Shown here: positions 25,972 through 33,477 of the stretch, piece by piece
How positions within the stretch are numbered: position 1 is the first letter of the stretch
How the letters are laid out: every line of letters begins with the position of its first letter
From: SFWF01 sp045638145
Lineage (GTDB): Bacteria; Bacillota; Clostridia; Oscillospirales; Acutalibacteraceae
Direction of reading: 5' to 3'
DNA length: 34,716 nt
NCBI GenBank assembly: GCA_045638145.1
Contig: JAZUAU010000022.1
Span: 1-34,716, forward strand
Made by a program: the position numbers and the translations under genes
Notes under the pieces: model-generated
The model's input: only the letters and a program-made list of their open reading frames with translations
The model's database searches: none
Told to the model about the DNA's origin: nothing

Positions 25972-26817
25972 ATGTCTTTTAAAAACTTTACGCTTGCTGC
26001 ATTTGCAGATGAAAGCGACAATAAATTTGGAGGTCAGCTTGATGCCCTCTGCCGTAACGGTCTTGACGCATTAGAGATTAGAAATCTTGATGGCAAAAAC
26101 GTTGTTGCCCTTAACGACGAGGAGGCCAAAAGATACAAAAAAGCTCTTGCCGACAAGGGACTTTTCGTTTGGGCACTTGGCTCACCGCTCGGTAAAATCA
26201 AGATTACCGATGATTTTGCACCTCATCTTGATTCCTTTAAAAGAGGTATGGAAATCGGTGGTATTTTAGAGGCTACCGCCTGTAGAATGTTCAGCTTTTA
26301 TATGCCCGACGGTGAGGACCCTGCAAACTATAAAAACGAGGTTATCGACCGACTCGGTGCATTTTGCGAAATTGCAAAGGATTACAATATCGTCCTTTGC
26401 CACGAAAACGAAAAGGGTATTTACGGAGATATCACCTCACGCTGTCTTGACATTCATCGCGCTCTTCCCACTTTAAAGGCTGTTTTCGACCCTGCAAACT
26501 TCGTTCAGTGCGGTGTTAACACACTTAAGGCTTTTGACGAGCTCAAGGACTATATTTTCTATATGCACATTAAGGACGCCAAAAAAGAGGGCGCTATCGT
26601 TCCTCCCGGTGTCGGTGACGGAAATATTGCCGCTCTTGCAGCGCAGTACCGTGACCTCGGCGGACGGGTGCTGACCCTTGAGCCTCATCTCTTTGAGTTT
26701 GACGGACTTAAAGCCCTTGAAAAGGAAGGCAACACGAGTGAGGTCGGCGGATATAACTTTGCCACCGCAGAGGAAGCCTTTGACACAGCCGTTTCGGCAC
26801 TTAAAAATATCATTTAA
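25972..26817 (+). CDS. Sugar phosphate isomerase/epimerase-like TIM-barrel protein (1)
   Basis: A 281-residue member of the AP-endonuclease-2/xylose isomerase-like TIM-barrel superfamily. The metal-binding residues expected from sugar epimerases are in place: Glu145 or Glu147 (CHENE), Asp173 (VFDPANF), His199 (MHIKD) and Glu237 (LTLEPHLF), with spacings close to D-tagatose 3-epimerase. There is no signal peptide, so it is cytosolic. Members act as sugar or inositol isomerases/epimerases, as keto-sugar isomerases, or as the lyase subunits that cleave 3-keto C-glycosides. First gene of the operon controlled by the divergent AraC protein. Specific substrate unknown. Confidence 0.9.
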   Translation: MSFKNFTLAAFADESDNKFGGQLDALCRNGLDALEIRNLDGKNVVALNDEEAKRYKKALADKGLFVWALGSPLGKIKITDDFAPHLDSFKRGMEIGGILEATACRMFSFYMPDGEDPANYKNEVIDRLGAFCEIAKDYNIVLCHENEKGIYGDITSRCLDIHRALPTLKAVFDPANFVQCGVNTLKAFDELKDYIFYMHIKDAKKEGAIVPPGVGDGNIAALAAQYRDLGGRVLTLEPHLFEFDGLKALEKEGNTSEVGGYNFATAEEAFDTAVSALKNII

Positions 26818-26839
26818 TTTCTTCTAAGGAGATACAAAT

Positions 26840-27580
26840 ATGAAACTTGGAGCACAGCTTTACACGGTAAGAGATTTTACACAAAACCTAAATGATTTCA
26901 GCGAGACCCTCAAAAAGGTAGCCGATATCGGTTATACCGAGGTTCAGGTTTCGGGAAGCTGCGACTATGAAGCAGACTGGCTGAAGGCAGAGCTCGACAA
27001 AAACGGACTTTCCTGTGTTATCACACATTTCAGCCCCGACAGAGTAGTTGCCGACCCTAAGGCTGCCGTAGAATTTCATAAGGTTTTTGACTGTAACCGC
27101 GTTGGTATCGGATATTTTGACCTTCACGAGAAAACGGTCGAGGAGCTTTGCGATACAATTCTTTGCAAGGCACCCGAAGTAAAGTCGGCGGGCGGAAAGC
27201 TTTATTATCATAACCACGCCGTTGAGTTCAAGAAGGTTAACGGAGTGAGAAATATTGATTATATTCTCGAGCACTTCTCCCCCGATGAGCTTGGCATTAT
27301 AATGGATACATATTGGGTACAGAAGGGCGGCGCAGACCCCATCGAGTGGCTTTATAAACTCGAGGGCAGAGTTGACGCCATTCATTATAAGGATATGTTC
27401 TGGAACGGAGATATGGCTCCCGTCGGCGAAGGTAATATGAACTTTCCGGGAATTATTGCCGCTTCCGAAAAGGTTGGCGTAGAGCATATTCTCGTTGAGC
27501 AGGACAACTGCAACGGTGAAGACCCGTTTGACTGTTTAGCCCGAAGCTATAAATATCTGACCTCTCTTGGTCTTAAATAA
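26840..27580 (+). CDS. Sugar phosphate isomerase/epimerase-like TIM-barrel protein (2)
   Basis: A 246-residue TIM-barrel protein of the same superfamily as its upstream neighbour but not a close copy. Metal-ligand candidates are Glu129 (YHNHAVEF), Asp156 (IIMDTYW), His182 (IHYKD) and Glu220 (ILVEQD). The YHNH motif is typical of the branch found beside Gfo/Idh/MocA oxidoreductases in gut bacteria. AAGGAG lies 9 bases before the ATG, 22 bases after the previous stop. Probably cytosolic. It may act on a keto-sugar made by the oxidoreductases that follow, which is inference from gene order. Confidence 0.9.
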   Translation: MKLGAQLYTVRDFTQNLNDFSETLKKVADIGYTEVQVSGSCDYEADWLKAELDKNGLSCVITHFSPDRVVADPKAAVEFHKVFDCNRVGIGYFDLHEKTVEELCDTILCKAPEVKSAGGKLYYHNHAVEFKKVNGVRNIDYILEHFSPDELGIIMDTYWVQKGGADPIEWLYKLEGRVDAIHYKDMFWNGDMAPVGEGNMNFPGIIAASEKVGVEHILVEQDNCNGEDPFDCLARSYKYLTSLGLK

Positions 27581-27599
27581 ATTTTAAGGAGAAATATCA

Positions 27600-28769
27600 A
27601 TGGAAAAGATTAATTTAGGTATTATCGGCATCGGTAATATGGGTGCAATTCACTGCCGTCATATTTTAGACGGCAAGTGTCCCGAAATTGAGCTCGTTGC
27701 CGTCGCAGACGTTAAGGAGTCGAGAAGAGAGTGGGCAAAGGAAAACCTTCCCGAGAGCGTTACTGTTTTCACAACCGCGGAAGAGATGCTTGATTCAGGT
27801 CTTATTAACGGCTGTATCGTTGCAGTTCCCCACTATGACCATCCCAAGTACGCCATTGAGTGTATGAAGCGCGATATTCACGTTATGGTTGAGAAGCCTG
27901 CAGGCGTTTATACAAAGCAGGTAAGAGAAATGAACGAGGAAGCCAAGAAGCACAATGCTGCTTTCGGTATGATGTTCAATCAGCGTGCTACCGATGTTTA
28001 CATAAAGGTTCACGAGCTCGTTCATTCGGGCAAATACGGCGAAATCCGCCGCACAAACTGGATTATTACCAACTGGTACCGTCCTCAGGCTTATTATGAT
28101 TCGGGCGACTGGAGAGCAATCTGGTCGGGAGAAGGCGGCGGCGTTCTTCTTAACCAGTGCCCCCATCAGCTTGACCTCTGGCAGTGGATTTGCGGTATGC
28201 CCGTTAAGGTAATGGCAAAGATTAAATATGGTAAGTGGCACGATATCGAGGTTGACGACGACGTTACCGCATTCGTTGAATATGAAAACGGCGCAACCGG
28301 CGTATTCGTTACCACAACAGGCGACGGAAACGGCTCTAACCGTCTTGAGATTCAGATGGACAAGTGCCAGATTATCGTTGAGGACAACGATATCAAGATG
28401 ATTGAATACGACATCAGCGAGCCAGAACATTCAAAGACCAATACCGACCCCTTCGGATTCGTTCCGAAGCATGAGGTAGAGATTACCCACCAAGGACGCG
28501 CTCCCCACCACCCCGCCGTTCTTAATGCTTGGGCAGACCATATTCTCCACGGTGGCAAGATGATTGCAGAGGGTTACGAGGGAATCAACGGACTTACCCT
28601 TTCCAATGCAATGCACCTTTCTTCCTGGCTTGGCAAAGAGATTACCCTTCCCCTTGACGAGGACCTATACTACGAAGAGCTTATGAAGAGGGTTGCTACC
28701 TCCCGTCGTAAGACGAACGTAAAAGAGCTCGTTGCAAACGCAGCCGATACCTTCAGCGGTTCAAAATAA
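27600..28769 (+). CDS. Gfo/Idh/MocA family oxidoreductase (1)
   Basis: A 389-residue NAD(P)-dependent sugar dehydrogenase. It has an N-terminal Rossmann fold with GIIGIGNMG (7-15), the conserved Glu-Lys-Pro at 98-100 (Lys99 in the active site), and a C-terminal substrate domain with GGGVLLNQCPHQLD (179-192; His189 as the usual catalytic His). No signal peptide. Substrates in the family include myo-inositol, glucose, UDP-sugars and glycosides oxidised at C3; none can be assigned here. GH109 N-acetylgalactosaminidases also belong to this superfamily and are an alternative. AAGGAG precedes the ATG. Paralogue of the next gene. Confidence 0.93.
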   Translation: MEKINLGIIGIGNMGAIHCRHILDGKCPEIELVAVADVKESRREWAKENLPESVTVFTTAEEMLDSGLINGCIVAVPHYDHPKYAIECMKRDIHVMVEKPAGVYTKQVREMNEEAKKHNAAFGMMFNQRATDVYIKVHELVHSGKYGEIRRTNWIITNWYRPQAYYDSGDWRAIWSGEGGGVLLNQCPHQLDLWQWICGMPVKVMAKIKYGKWHDIEVDDDVTAFVEYENGATGVFVTTTGDGNGSNRLEIQMDKCQIIVEDNDIKMIEYDISEPEHSKTNTDPFGFVPKHEVEITHQGRAPHHPAVLNAWADHILHGGKMIAEGYEGINGLTLSNAMHLSSWLGKEITLPLDEDLYYEELMKRVATSRRKTNVKELVANAADTFSGSK

Positions 28770-28789
28770 AATTCGGGAAGTATTATAAT

Positions 28790-29962
28790 ATGGAATTTGT
28801 CACAGTCGGTGTCATTGGTATTGGCAATATCGGCTCGGCACACACAAGATGCCTAGCAGAGGGCAAGGTTGAAGGGCTTCGCCTCTCTGCTCTTTGTGAT
28901 ATAAAGGAAGAGAAAAAAACATATCTTCGCGAGAATTACGGTAACCTTCCCTTCTTTACCGATTACAAGGAGCTTATCACATCGGGTCTTTGTGATGCTG
29001 TTATCATTTCGACACCTCATAAATTTCACTCGGAAATTGCCGAAGCCGCTTTAACCGCAGGACTTCACGTATTATCCGAAAAGCCTATTGATATAAGCGT
29101 TTCTAAAGCAGAAAGACTGAACAACGTTGCAAAGCAGAGCGACCGCGTTTTCGGTGTTATGTTTAATCAGAGAACCAATTCGCTTTTTCAAAAGGCGCGT
29201 GAAATCGTTAAAAGCGGTGCTCTCGGCGAGCTTAAACGCTCGGTGTGGATAATCACAAACTGGTATCGCACCCAGAGCTATTACGATTCGGGCGAATGGC
29301 GTGCAACCTGGTCGGGAGAGGGCGGCGGTGTTCTGCTCAATCAAGCCCCCCACAATCTCGACCTTTGGCAATGGATTTGCGGAATGCCCGTGGAAATTAC
29401 CGCCGCTTGTGATATTGGAAAATATCATCATATCGAGGTTGAGGATGACGTTACCCTTTTTGCCCGCTATGAAAACGGCGCAACGGGTGTCTTTATTACC
29501 TCTACGGGAGAATACCCCGGCACAAACAGACTTGAAATTTCGGGCTCACTCGGAAAGCTTGTGCTTGAAAACGGACTGCTCAAATGGTGGAAACTCTCGG
29601 AATCGGAGCGCGAGGTTTGCTTTAATTCCCCCTCTAACTGTCCTGCTATCAGCAGTGAATACGAGGAGTTTTCTGCCGATACTCCTGAAACGGCACACCG
29701 CGGAATACTCCAGAATTTCACAAACGCCATTCTTTACGGCGAAGAACTTTTAGCACCCGGTACCGATGGAATTCTCGAGCTTTCAATATCCAACGCCGCG
29801 TATCTTTCCTCAAAGATCGGAAAACCCGTTTCTATTCCCTTAAACGGCGCGGATTTCGATGCCCTGCTTGCCTCCCTTTGCGACGGCTCGGCATTGAAGT
29901 CCTCGGATAACAAGGCCGAGCAAAACGAAACATATTCAAATCGTTGGAAGGTTACTTGGTGA
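28790..29962 (+). CDS. Gfo/Idh/MocA family oxidoreductase (2)
   Basis: A 390-residue paralogue of the previous protein. It has GVIGIGNIG (7-15), Glu-Lys-Pro at 97-99, and GGGVLLNQAPHNLD with His188. The stretch from NWYR through YYDSGEWRA to WQWICGMP is nearly identical to the neighbour's, while the C-terminal third differs (shorter beta insert, different tail). This points to tandem duplication followed by divergence in substrate or reaction direction. The ribosome binding site is weak. Its stop lies five bases before the ATG of the GH110-like gene, so the two are tightly linked. Confidence 0.93.
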   Translation: MEFVTVGVIGIGNIGSAHTRCLAEGKVEGLRLSALCDIKEEKKTYLRENYGNLPFFTDYKELITSGLCDAVIISTPHKFHSEIAEAALTAGLHVLSEKPIDISVSKAERLNNVAKQSDRVFGVMFNQRTNSLFQKAREIVKSGALGELKRSVWIITNWYRTQSYYDSGEWRATWSGEGGGVLLNQAPHNLDLWQWICGMPVEITAACDIGKYHHIEVEDDVTLFARYENGATGVFITSTGEYPGTNRLEISGSLGKLVLENGLLKWWKLSESEREVCFNSPSNCPAISSEYEEFSADTPETAHRGILQNFTNAILYGEELLAPGTDGILELSISNAAYLSSKIGKPVSIPLNGADFDALLASLCDGSALKSSDNKAEQNETYSNRWKVTW

Positions 29963-29967
29963 CAATT

Positions 29968-31581
29968 ATGAAAACTGTGGAAATAAAAAAGTGTGACAAT
30001 ATGCTTTCCGCCATAAATGACGCTATTAATAACGACACTACGGTTGTTATTGAAAAGGGTATTTATAACGTTCATCAGAGCGAGTGTATCGTCCGCAACT
30101 ATAAAATAACAAACTCTACTCCCCAGAGAAACGCCGATAAATTCGGCATTCCCTATGACCATCATCCTATGATTGCGGCCGAGAACAAAAAGAATGTTGT
30201 GATTGATGGAAACGGTTCTAAATTCATCTGCCACGGAAAGATGACCCCATTTTATGCTTACAACTGTGAAAATATAGTTTTCAAGAATTTTACGGTCGAT
30301 TACGCTGACCCCACCGTTGTAGAGATGGAGTGTCTTGAAATCAACATGGGATATTATATTGTAAAGGTACATCCCGACTCAAAATACCGCATTGAAAAGG
30401 GCAAGATTATATGGTACGGCGAGAATTTTGAATTTTATGATACCATGCATTATTTCCATATCTATCATCCGAAGGATGACTGTATGAGAAAGTACGCCTT
30501 TGGTCCTATGGCTGATGCAACAACCACCTACGAAGACCTTGGAAACAGGGTTATTAAGATTAGTCACGGTCGCACTACCCCTAACCCCTATGAATTTGTC
30601 GTGGGTGGTATTATTCAGCTTCGTGACGGTGTAAGAGACGAGTGCGGCTCCTTCTTTGGTTGGTGTAGGGATGTTATAATGGACAATATTACTATGCACT
30701 TTATGCACGGTCTTGGAATCGTTGCACAGTGCAGTGAAAACATTACCTTAAACGAACTCCGCTTCACACCCGACCCCGAAAGAGGCAGAATCTGCTCCTG
30801 CTTTGCAGACGGATGCCAGGTTTCTAACTGCCGCGGTCAGGTAAATATTACAAACTGTGTTTTCCGCGGACTTCACGACGACCCCGTAAACATTCACGGA
30901 ACCTATATGAGGATTACCGAGTCCAAAGGCAACGAAATTATTGCACAGTTTGTTCAGCCCGACACCTACGATTTCAACATATTCCGCGAGGGGGATACGG
31001 TTGAGGTTTGCAACCCCGATTATATGCTTCGCGAGGACGATGCTACCGTAATTTCGGCAGAGCTAATCGACCCCTATCACATAAGGCTTATCCTTGACAA
31101 AGATGCCGATAGCTTTAAACCCGATTTCGTTATTGAAAACATTTCGGCAACACCCGACGTTTATATTGCAGGATGTCACGCAAGCCGCGTTACCACAAAG
31201 GGCTTTCTCGCTTCTACCCGAGGCAAGGTTGTTATTGAAAACAACACCTTCGTAAACTTCCGCCGTCCCTGCGTGCTTATCGCAAACGACGCCCTCTGCT
31301 GGTATGAGTCGGGTCCCGTTAAGGACATTACAATCCGAAACAATCTGCATATCGGTTGTACCGAAGAGCCTATTTATATCTTCAAGCCCGAAAACACAAG
31401 ATTCCACTCGGACGAGTTCGTTCACAATAACGTGCTTATTGAAAACAATCGCGCCGAGGGTCCGCAGAACACATGGCTGTACGCAAAGAGCACGAATAAC
31501 CTTGTTTTCAGAAATAACGTATCAGGGTTTATTCCCCTGCCTCCCATTTTTATAAACTGTGGAAAAATTGTAATAGATTAA
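29968..31581 (+). CDS. GH110-like right-handed beta-helix protein (putative alpha-galactosidase)
   Basis: A 537-residue parallel beta-helix protein built of repeated short strands (NITLNEL, NITNCVF, VVIENNTF, DITIRNN, VLIENN, LVFRNN). It resembles glycoside hydrolase family 110, exo-acting alpha-1,3-galactosidases first described for removing the blood-group-B galactose. Three acids, Asp281 (FADGCQ) and Asp304-Asp305 (LHDDPVNIHG), have the spacing I recall for the GH110 active-site aspartates. Known enzymes are exported; this protein lacks a signal peptide, so it should act in the cytosol. The frame extends to a TTG at 29944, inside the upstream gene. The ATG at 29968, just after that gene's stop and preceded by GGTGA, is preferred. 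Last gene of the operon. Confidence 0.8.
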   Translation: MKTVEIKKCDNMLSAINDAINNDTTVVIEKGIYNVHQSECIVRNYKITNSTPQRNADKFGIPYDHHPMIAAENKKNVVIDGNGSKFICHGKMTPFYAYNCENIVFKNFTVDYADPTVVEMECLEINMGYYIVKVHPDSKYRIEKGKIIWYGENFEFYDTMHYFHIYHPKDDCMRKYAFGPMADATTTYEDLGNRVIKISHGRTTPNPYEFVVGGIIQLRDGVRDECGSFFGWCRDVIMDNITMHFMHGLGIVAQCSENITLNELRFTPDPERGRICSCFADGCQVSNCRGQVNITNCVFRGLHDDPVNIHGTYMRITESKGNEIIAQFVQPDTYDFNIFREGDTVEVCNPDYMLREDDATVISAELIDPYHIRLILDKDADSFKPDFVIENISATPDVYIAGCHASRVTTKGFLASTRGKVVIENNTFVNFRRPCVLIANDALCWYESGPVKDITIRNNLHIGCTEEPIYIFKPENTRFHSDEFVHNNVLIENNRAEGPQNTWLYAKSTNNLVFRNNVSGFIPLPPIFINCGKIVID

Positions 31582-31586
31582 AATTC

Positions 31587-31618
31587 ACCGCCCTTTCGAA
31601 AAGAATGGGCGGTTTTTT
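31587..31618 (+). terminator. Terminator of the GH110-like operon
   Basis: ACCGCCC (31587-31593) pairs with GGGCGGT (31607-31613) around a loop that can extend the pairing (CTTTCGAAAAG), followed by a run of six T. It lies 6 bases past the stop. Confidence 0.9.
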
Positions 31619-31660
31619 CATTAACTTTTTTAGCTTTTCGTGAAAAGTCAAGAGGTAAAT

Positions 31661-31678
31661 GCGAAAAAGTGCAAAAAA
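31661..31678 (+). repeat. Left terminal inverted repeat (18 bp)
   Basis: Exact inverse of the sequence at 33478-33495. The similarity continues inward with mismatches (TTTTAA here, GTTTTGAA in the inverted right copy). Confidence 0.75.
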
Positions 31679-31685
31679 TTTTAAT

Positions 31686-32723
31686 TTAGGCAGATAAAAG
31701 GCTATTTACGCACGCCTCGTAGAGGTCTGCGGAGGTAAAATAATCAAAAATCCCTCTCGGATAATTGTTAATCCATTTTTCAAGCCTGCGGGTGTCGGCA
31801 GGCGTTACCCGCTCAAAACTAACGCCTTTCGGGTAGTGGCGGCGTATCATTTTATTTTGATTTTCATTTGAGCCGCGCTCGTAGGAGCTGTACGGGTGGC
31901 AATAGTAAACCTTTGTACGGGTACCGACGCGACGGCAGCTCTGCTCGAGTCCCTCATAGTCGGAAAACTCGGAGCCGTTGTCTATGGTGATACTTTGAAA
32001 GATTTTATAAAAGTCTGCACCGTATGCCCGCTCGATACCGTTAAGGGCTTTTACAACGCTTGCGGCGGTGTGGTCTTTCATAATACGGATAATCTCGTAG
32101 CGGGTATAACGCTCGGTCAATACGAGCATAGTTTTTTTCGTGCCTTTCTTGCCCTCTACGCAATCCATTTCCCAATGTCCGAAAGTGGTACGCTCCGCAA
32201 TCTCTGCGGGGCGTTTCTCTATGCTCTCACCTTTGGAGGCACGAGCCGCTCTCACTTTCTTATATTTGCGGGTGCTCTTGTTTCTCTTAACGGGTAAATT
32301 ATCGTTTGTTATGGTGAGGAAAACGCCCTGCTCGATATAGCGGTACAGAGTCGGAGCCGATATAGTCGTGCTAAACTCTACGCCCTGGCGTTTGATTTCG
32401 CCCAGGACGGCGCGAGGAGAGTATTTCTCCACTCTTATTTTATACTCGATATACTGCGCGTACTCGTGGTCGGAGCCGATTTTAAGCGGCGCACCTTTAG
32501 CGCGGAGGTTAGCCTGGTTTTTCTCCTCGGCAATATCGGGGCTGTATCTCTGCTCGGTGGTATAATCGGAATTAAGGTGCTCATACTGCCCGCGCTTGAG
32601 CTCTCTATAAATAGTGCTGATATGCACGCCGAGCTTATCAGCCATAACGCGCGGAGAGGTACCCACTTTCTGCCAAGCCTCAATTTTTAATCTGTCGTTA
32701 AAGGTTAAATGTTTGTATGCCAT
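31686..32723 (-). CDS. IS30-family transposase
   Basis: A 345-residue DDE transposase. The N-terminal helix-turn-helix (about 8-45) is MAYKHLTFNDRLKIE with GVHISTIYRELKRG. The catalytic core has Asp187 (GHWEMDCVEG), Asp248 (ITIDNGSEF) and Glu287 (RGSNENQN), the IS30 signatures. The D-to-E gap of 38 residues is longer than the usual 33, due to a few extra residues before HPYSS. The open frame begins at 32759, but GGAG lies at a good distance before the ATG at 32723, so I start there. No frameshift or internal stop: it looks intact. A hairpin (32761-32787) separates it from the upstream RHH gene in the same direction. Confidence 0.94.
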   Translation of the reverse strand: MAYKHLTFNDRLKIEAWQKVGTSPRVMADKLGVHISTIYRELKRGQYEHLNSDYTTEQRYSPDIAEEKNQANLRAKGAPLKIGSDHEYAQYIEYKIRVEKYSPRAVLGEIKRQGVEFSTTISAPTLYRYIEQGVFLTITNDNLPVKRNKSTRKYKKVRAARASKGESIEKRPAEIAERTTFGHWEMDCVEGKKGTKKTMLVLTERYTRYEIIRIMKDHTAASVVKALNGIERAYGADFYKIFQSITIDNGSEFSDYEGLEQSCRRVGTRTKVYYCHPYSSYERGSNENQNKMIRRHYPKGVSFERVTPADTRRLEKWINNYPRGIFDYFTSADLYEACVNSLLSA

Positions 32724-32760
32724 AATAAAATCACTCCGTTTTATCATATATAAAGACAAA

Positions 32761-32787
32761 GAGAGGGAGCCGTTTACGCTCCCTCTC
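32761..32787 (-). terminator. Hairpin between the RHH gene and the transposase
   Basis: A perfect 10-bp stem GAGAGGGAGC/GCTCCCTCTC (32761-32770 with 32778-32787, 7-base loop), 2 bases past the RHH stop. On the minus strand it is followed by TTTGTCTTTATA, a weak U tract, so it may be a leaky terminator limiting transposase expression. Confidence 0.6.
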
Positions 32788-32789
32788 GG

Positions 32790-32978
32790 TTACTGTTGCA
32801 AAAATTCCTCAATAGCCCGCTTTATAATTTGGGCTTGCGGTATATTCTCGGCGGTACATTTCGCCTTGAAAGCCTCTGCCATTTCTTTAGGGACTCTAAC
32901 CGCTATTACATCATAAGTTTTTTGATTATATCTTGTTTTTACCTCGGTAGAGGTTTTCGTTTTCCGCTTGTCCGCCAT
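32790..32978 (-). CDS. Ribbon-helix-helix (Arc/CopG-like) DNA-binding protein
   Basis: A 62-residue protein. After a basic N-terminal arm (KRKTKTS), the strand DVIAVRVP is followed by two helices (KEMAEAFKAKCTAEN and PQAQIIKRAIEEFL), a typical ribbon-helix-helix dimer fold. Such proteins bind palindromic operators or act as antitoxins; no toxin gene is next to it. It is third of the small ORFs inside the inverted repeats. The GGAGG ribosome binding site overlaps the stop of the 56-residue ORF. It is the best candidate to bind the operator at 33442-33459, but this is inference. Confidence 0.85.
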   Translation of the reverse strand: MADKRKTKTSTEVKTRYNQKTYDVIAVRVPKEMAEAFKAKCTAENIPQAQIIKRAIEEFLQQ

Positions 32979-32990
32979 TGTAGCCGCCTC

Positions 32991-33161
32991 CTAAAAAAGC
33001 TCGTTATTGTTTAATACATACTCGCGCAGCTCGTCGGCTGTGGAGCATAACTCTTTTGAAACATCAAACGCAACCGAGAGTTTACCGCTTTCCGTTTTTA
33101 CCGTCCATTTATCGCGGGACTCCGTTACGGTGTACGCCTTGCCGTTTTTTTCGATAACCAT
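32991..33161 (-). CDS. Small hypothetical protein (56 aa)
   Basis: ATG at 33161 and TAG at 32991-32993 give 56 residues: a beta-rich first half (GKAYTVTES, KWTVKTESGKLSVAFDV) and an acidic helical end (ADELREYVL). Its shape is that of the small conserved proteins common in clostridial mobile elements; I know no function. A TAGGAGG ribosome binding site lies upstream of the ATG. Its stop lies inside the ribosome binding site of the RHH gene, so the two are probably translated together. Confidence 0.72.
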   Translation of the reverse strand: MVIEKNGKAYTVTESRDKWTVKTESGKLSVAFDVSKELCSTADELREYVLNNNELF

Positions 33162-33174
33162 AAAACGCCTCCTA

Positions 33175-33203
33175 TTGCAATTTTGTTATATCTATGCTAT
33201 AAT
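33175..33203 (+). promoter_or_regulatory. Antisense promoter inside the IS30-like element
   Basis: -35 TTGCAA (33175-33180), 17-bp spacer ending in TGC (extended -10), -10 TATAAT (33198-33203), on the strand opposite the element's genes. The transcript would begin near 33210 with a strong hairpin (GGGA-GGGGC/GCCCC-TCCC, about 33213-33235) and run against the 43-aa ORF. Confidence 0.55.
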
Positions 33204-33247
33204 AGGACTTACGGGAGGGGCTTTCGCCCCGTCCCTGCCTTTGAAAG

Positions 33248-33379
33248 CTATTTGCTTTCGGGTTTTGCCTTGCTCGGCTTTGGCTTTACAAGCGTTATCG
33301 TAACTTTGACTCGTTCCACCGTGTCGTTATTCTGTAACGCTTTTGCCAAGTCTTGCAAGGCTTTTTCTATGTTATCCAT
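33248..33379 (-). CDS. Small hypothetical protein (43 aa)
   Basis: ATG at 33379 and TAG at 33248-33250 give 43 residues: an amphipathic helix (MDNIEKALQDLAKALQ), a beta strand (VERVKVTITLV) and a Lys/Pro-rich tail. AAAGGAGCGG is a strong ribosome binding site. First gene after the consensus promoter at 33435-33463. Too small for family assignment; the start signals and promoter make it likely to be real. Confidence 0.6.
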   Translation of the reverse strand: MDNIEKALQDLAKALQNNDTVERVKVTITLVKPKPSKAKPESK

Positions 33380-33434
33380 AACAACCGCTCCTTTCGGTTT
33401 ACTCACAAGGTTTTATCTCCCTTGCTGTGATTAT

Positions 33435-33463
33435 ATTATATCATACTGCTTGCAGTATGTCAA
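33435..33463 (-). promoter_or_regulatory. Consensus promoter of the small-ORF/transposase operon
   Basis: Minus-strand -35 TTGACA (33458-33463), 17-bp spacer, -10 TATAAT (33435-33440): both boxes are perfect sigma-A consensus. The spacer is almost wholly occupied by the palindrome at 33442-33459. Confidence 0.88.
33442..33459. promoter_or_regulatory. Palindromic operator CATACTGC-N2-GCAGTATG
   Basis: A perfect 8-bp inverted repeat with a 2-base centre, placed between -35 and -10, so a bound protein would block RNA polymerase. The half-site CAGTATG recurs at 33519-33525, just before the -10 of the divergent plus-strand promoter. Confidence 0.75.
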
Positions 33464-33477
33464 TAGTTTTTCAAAAC

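Noticed and set aside
27795..28430. 211-codon open frame on the minus strand
   Set aside because: Shadow of the first Gfo/Idh/MocA gene; no independent signals.
29734..30372. 212-codon open frame on the minus strand
   Set aside because: It lies entirely antisense to the oxidoreductase and GH110-like genes, has no ribosome binding site or family motif, and its composition follows the codon pattern of the opposite strand.
32790..33379. Toxin-antitoxin system made of the RHH protein and a small ORF
   Set aside because: RHH proteins are often antitoxins, but neither the 56-aa nor the 43-aa protein resembles a known toxin (no RelE, MazF, PIN or Fic-type motif).
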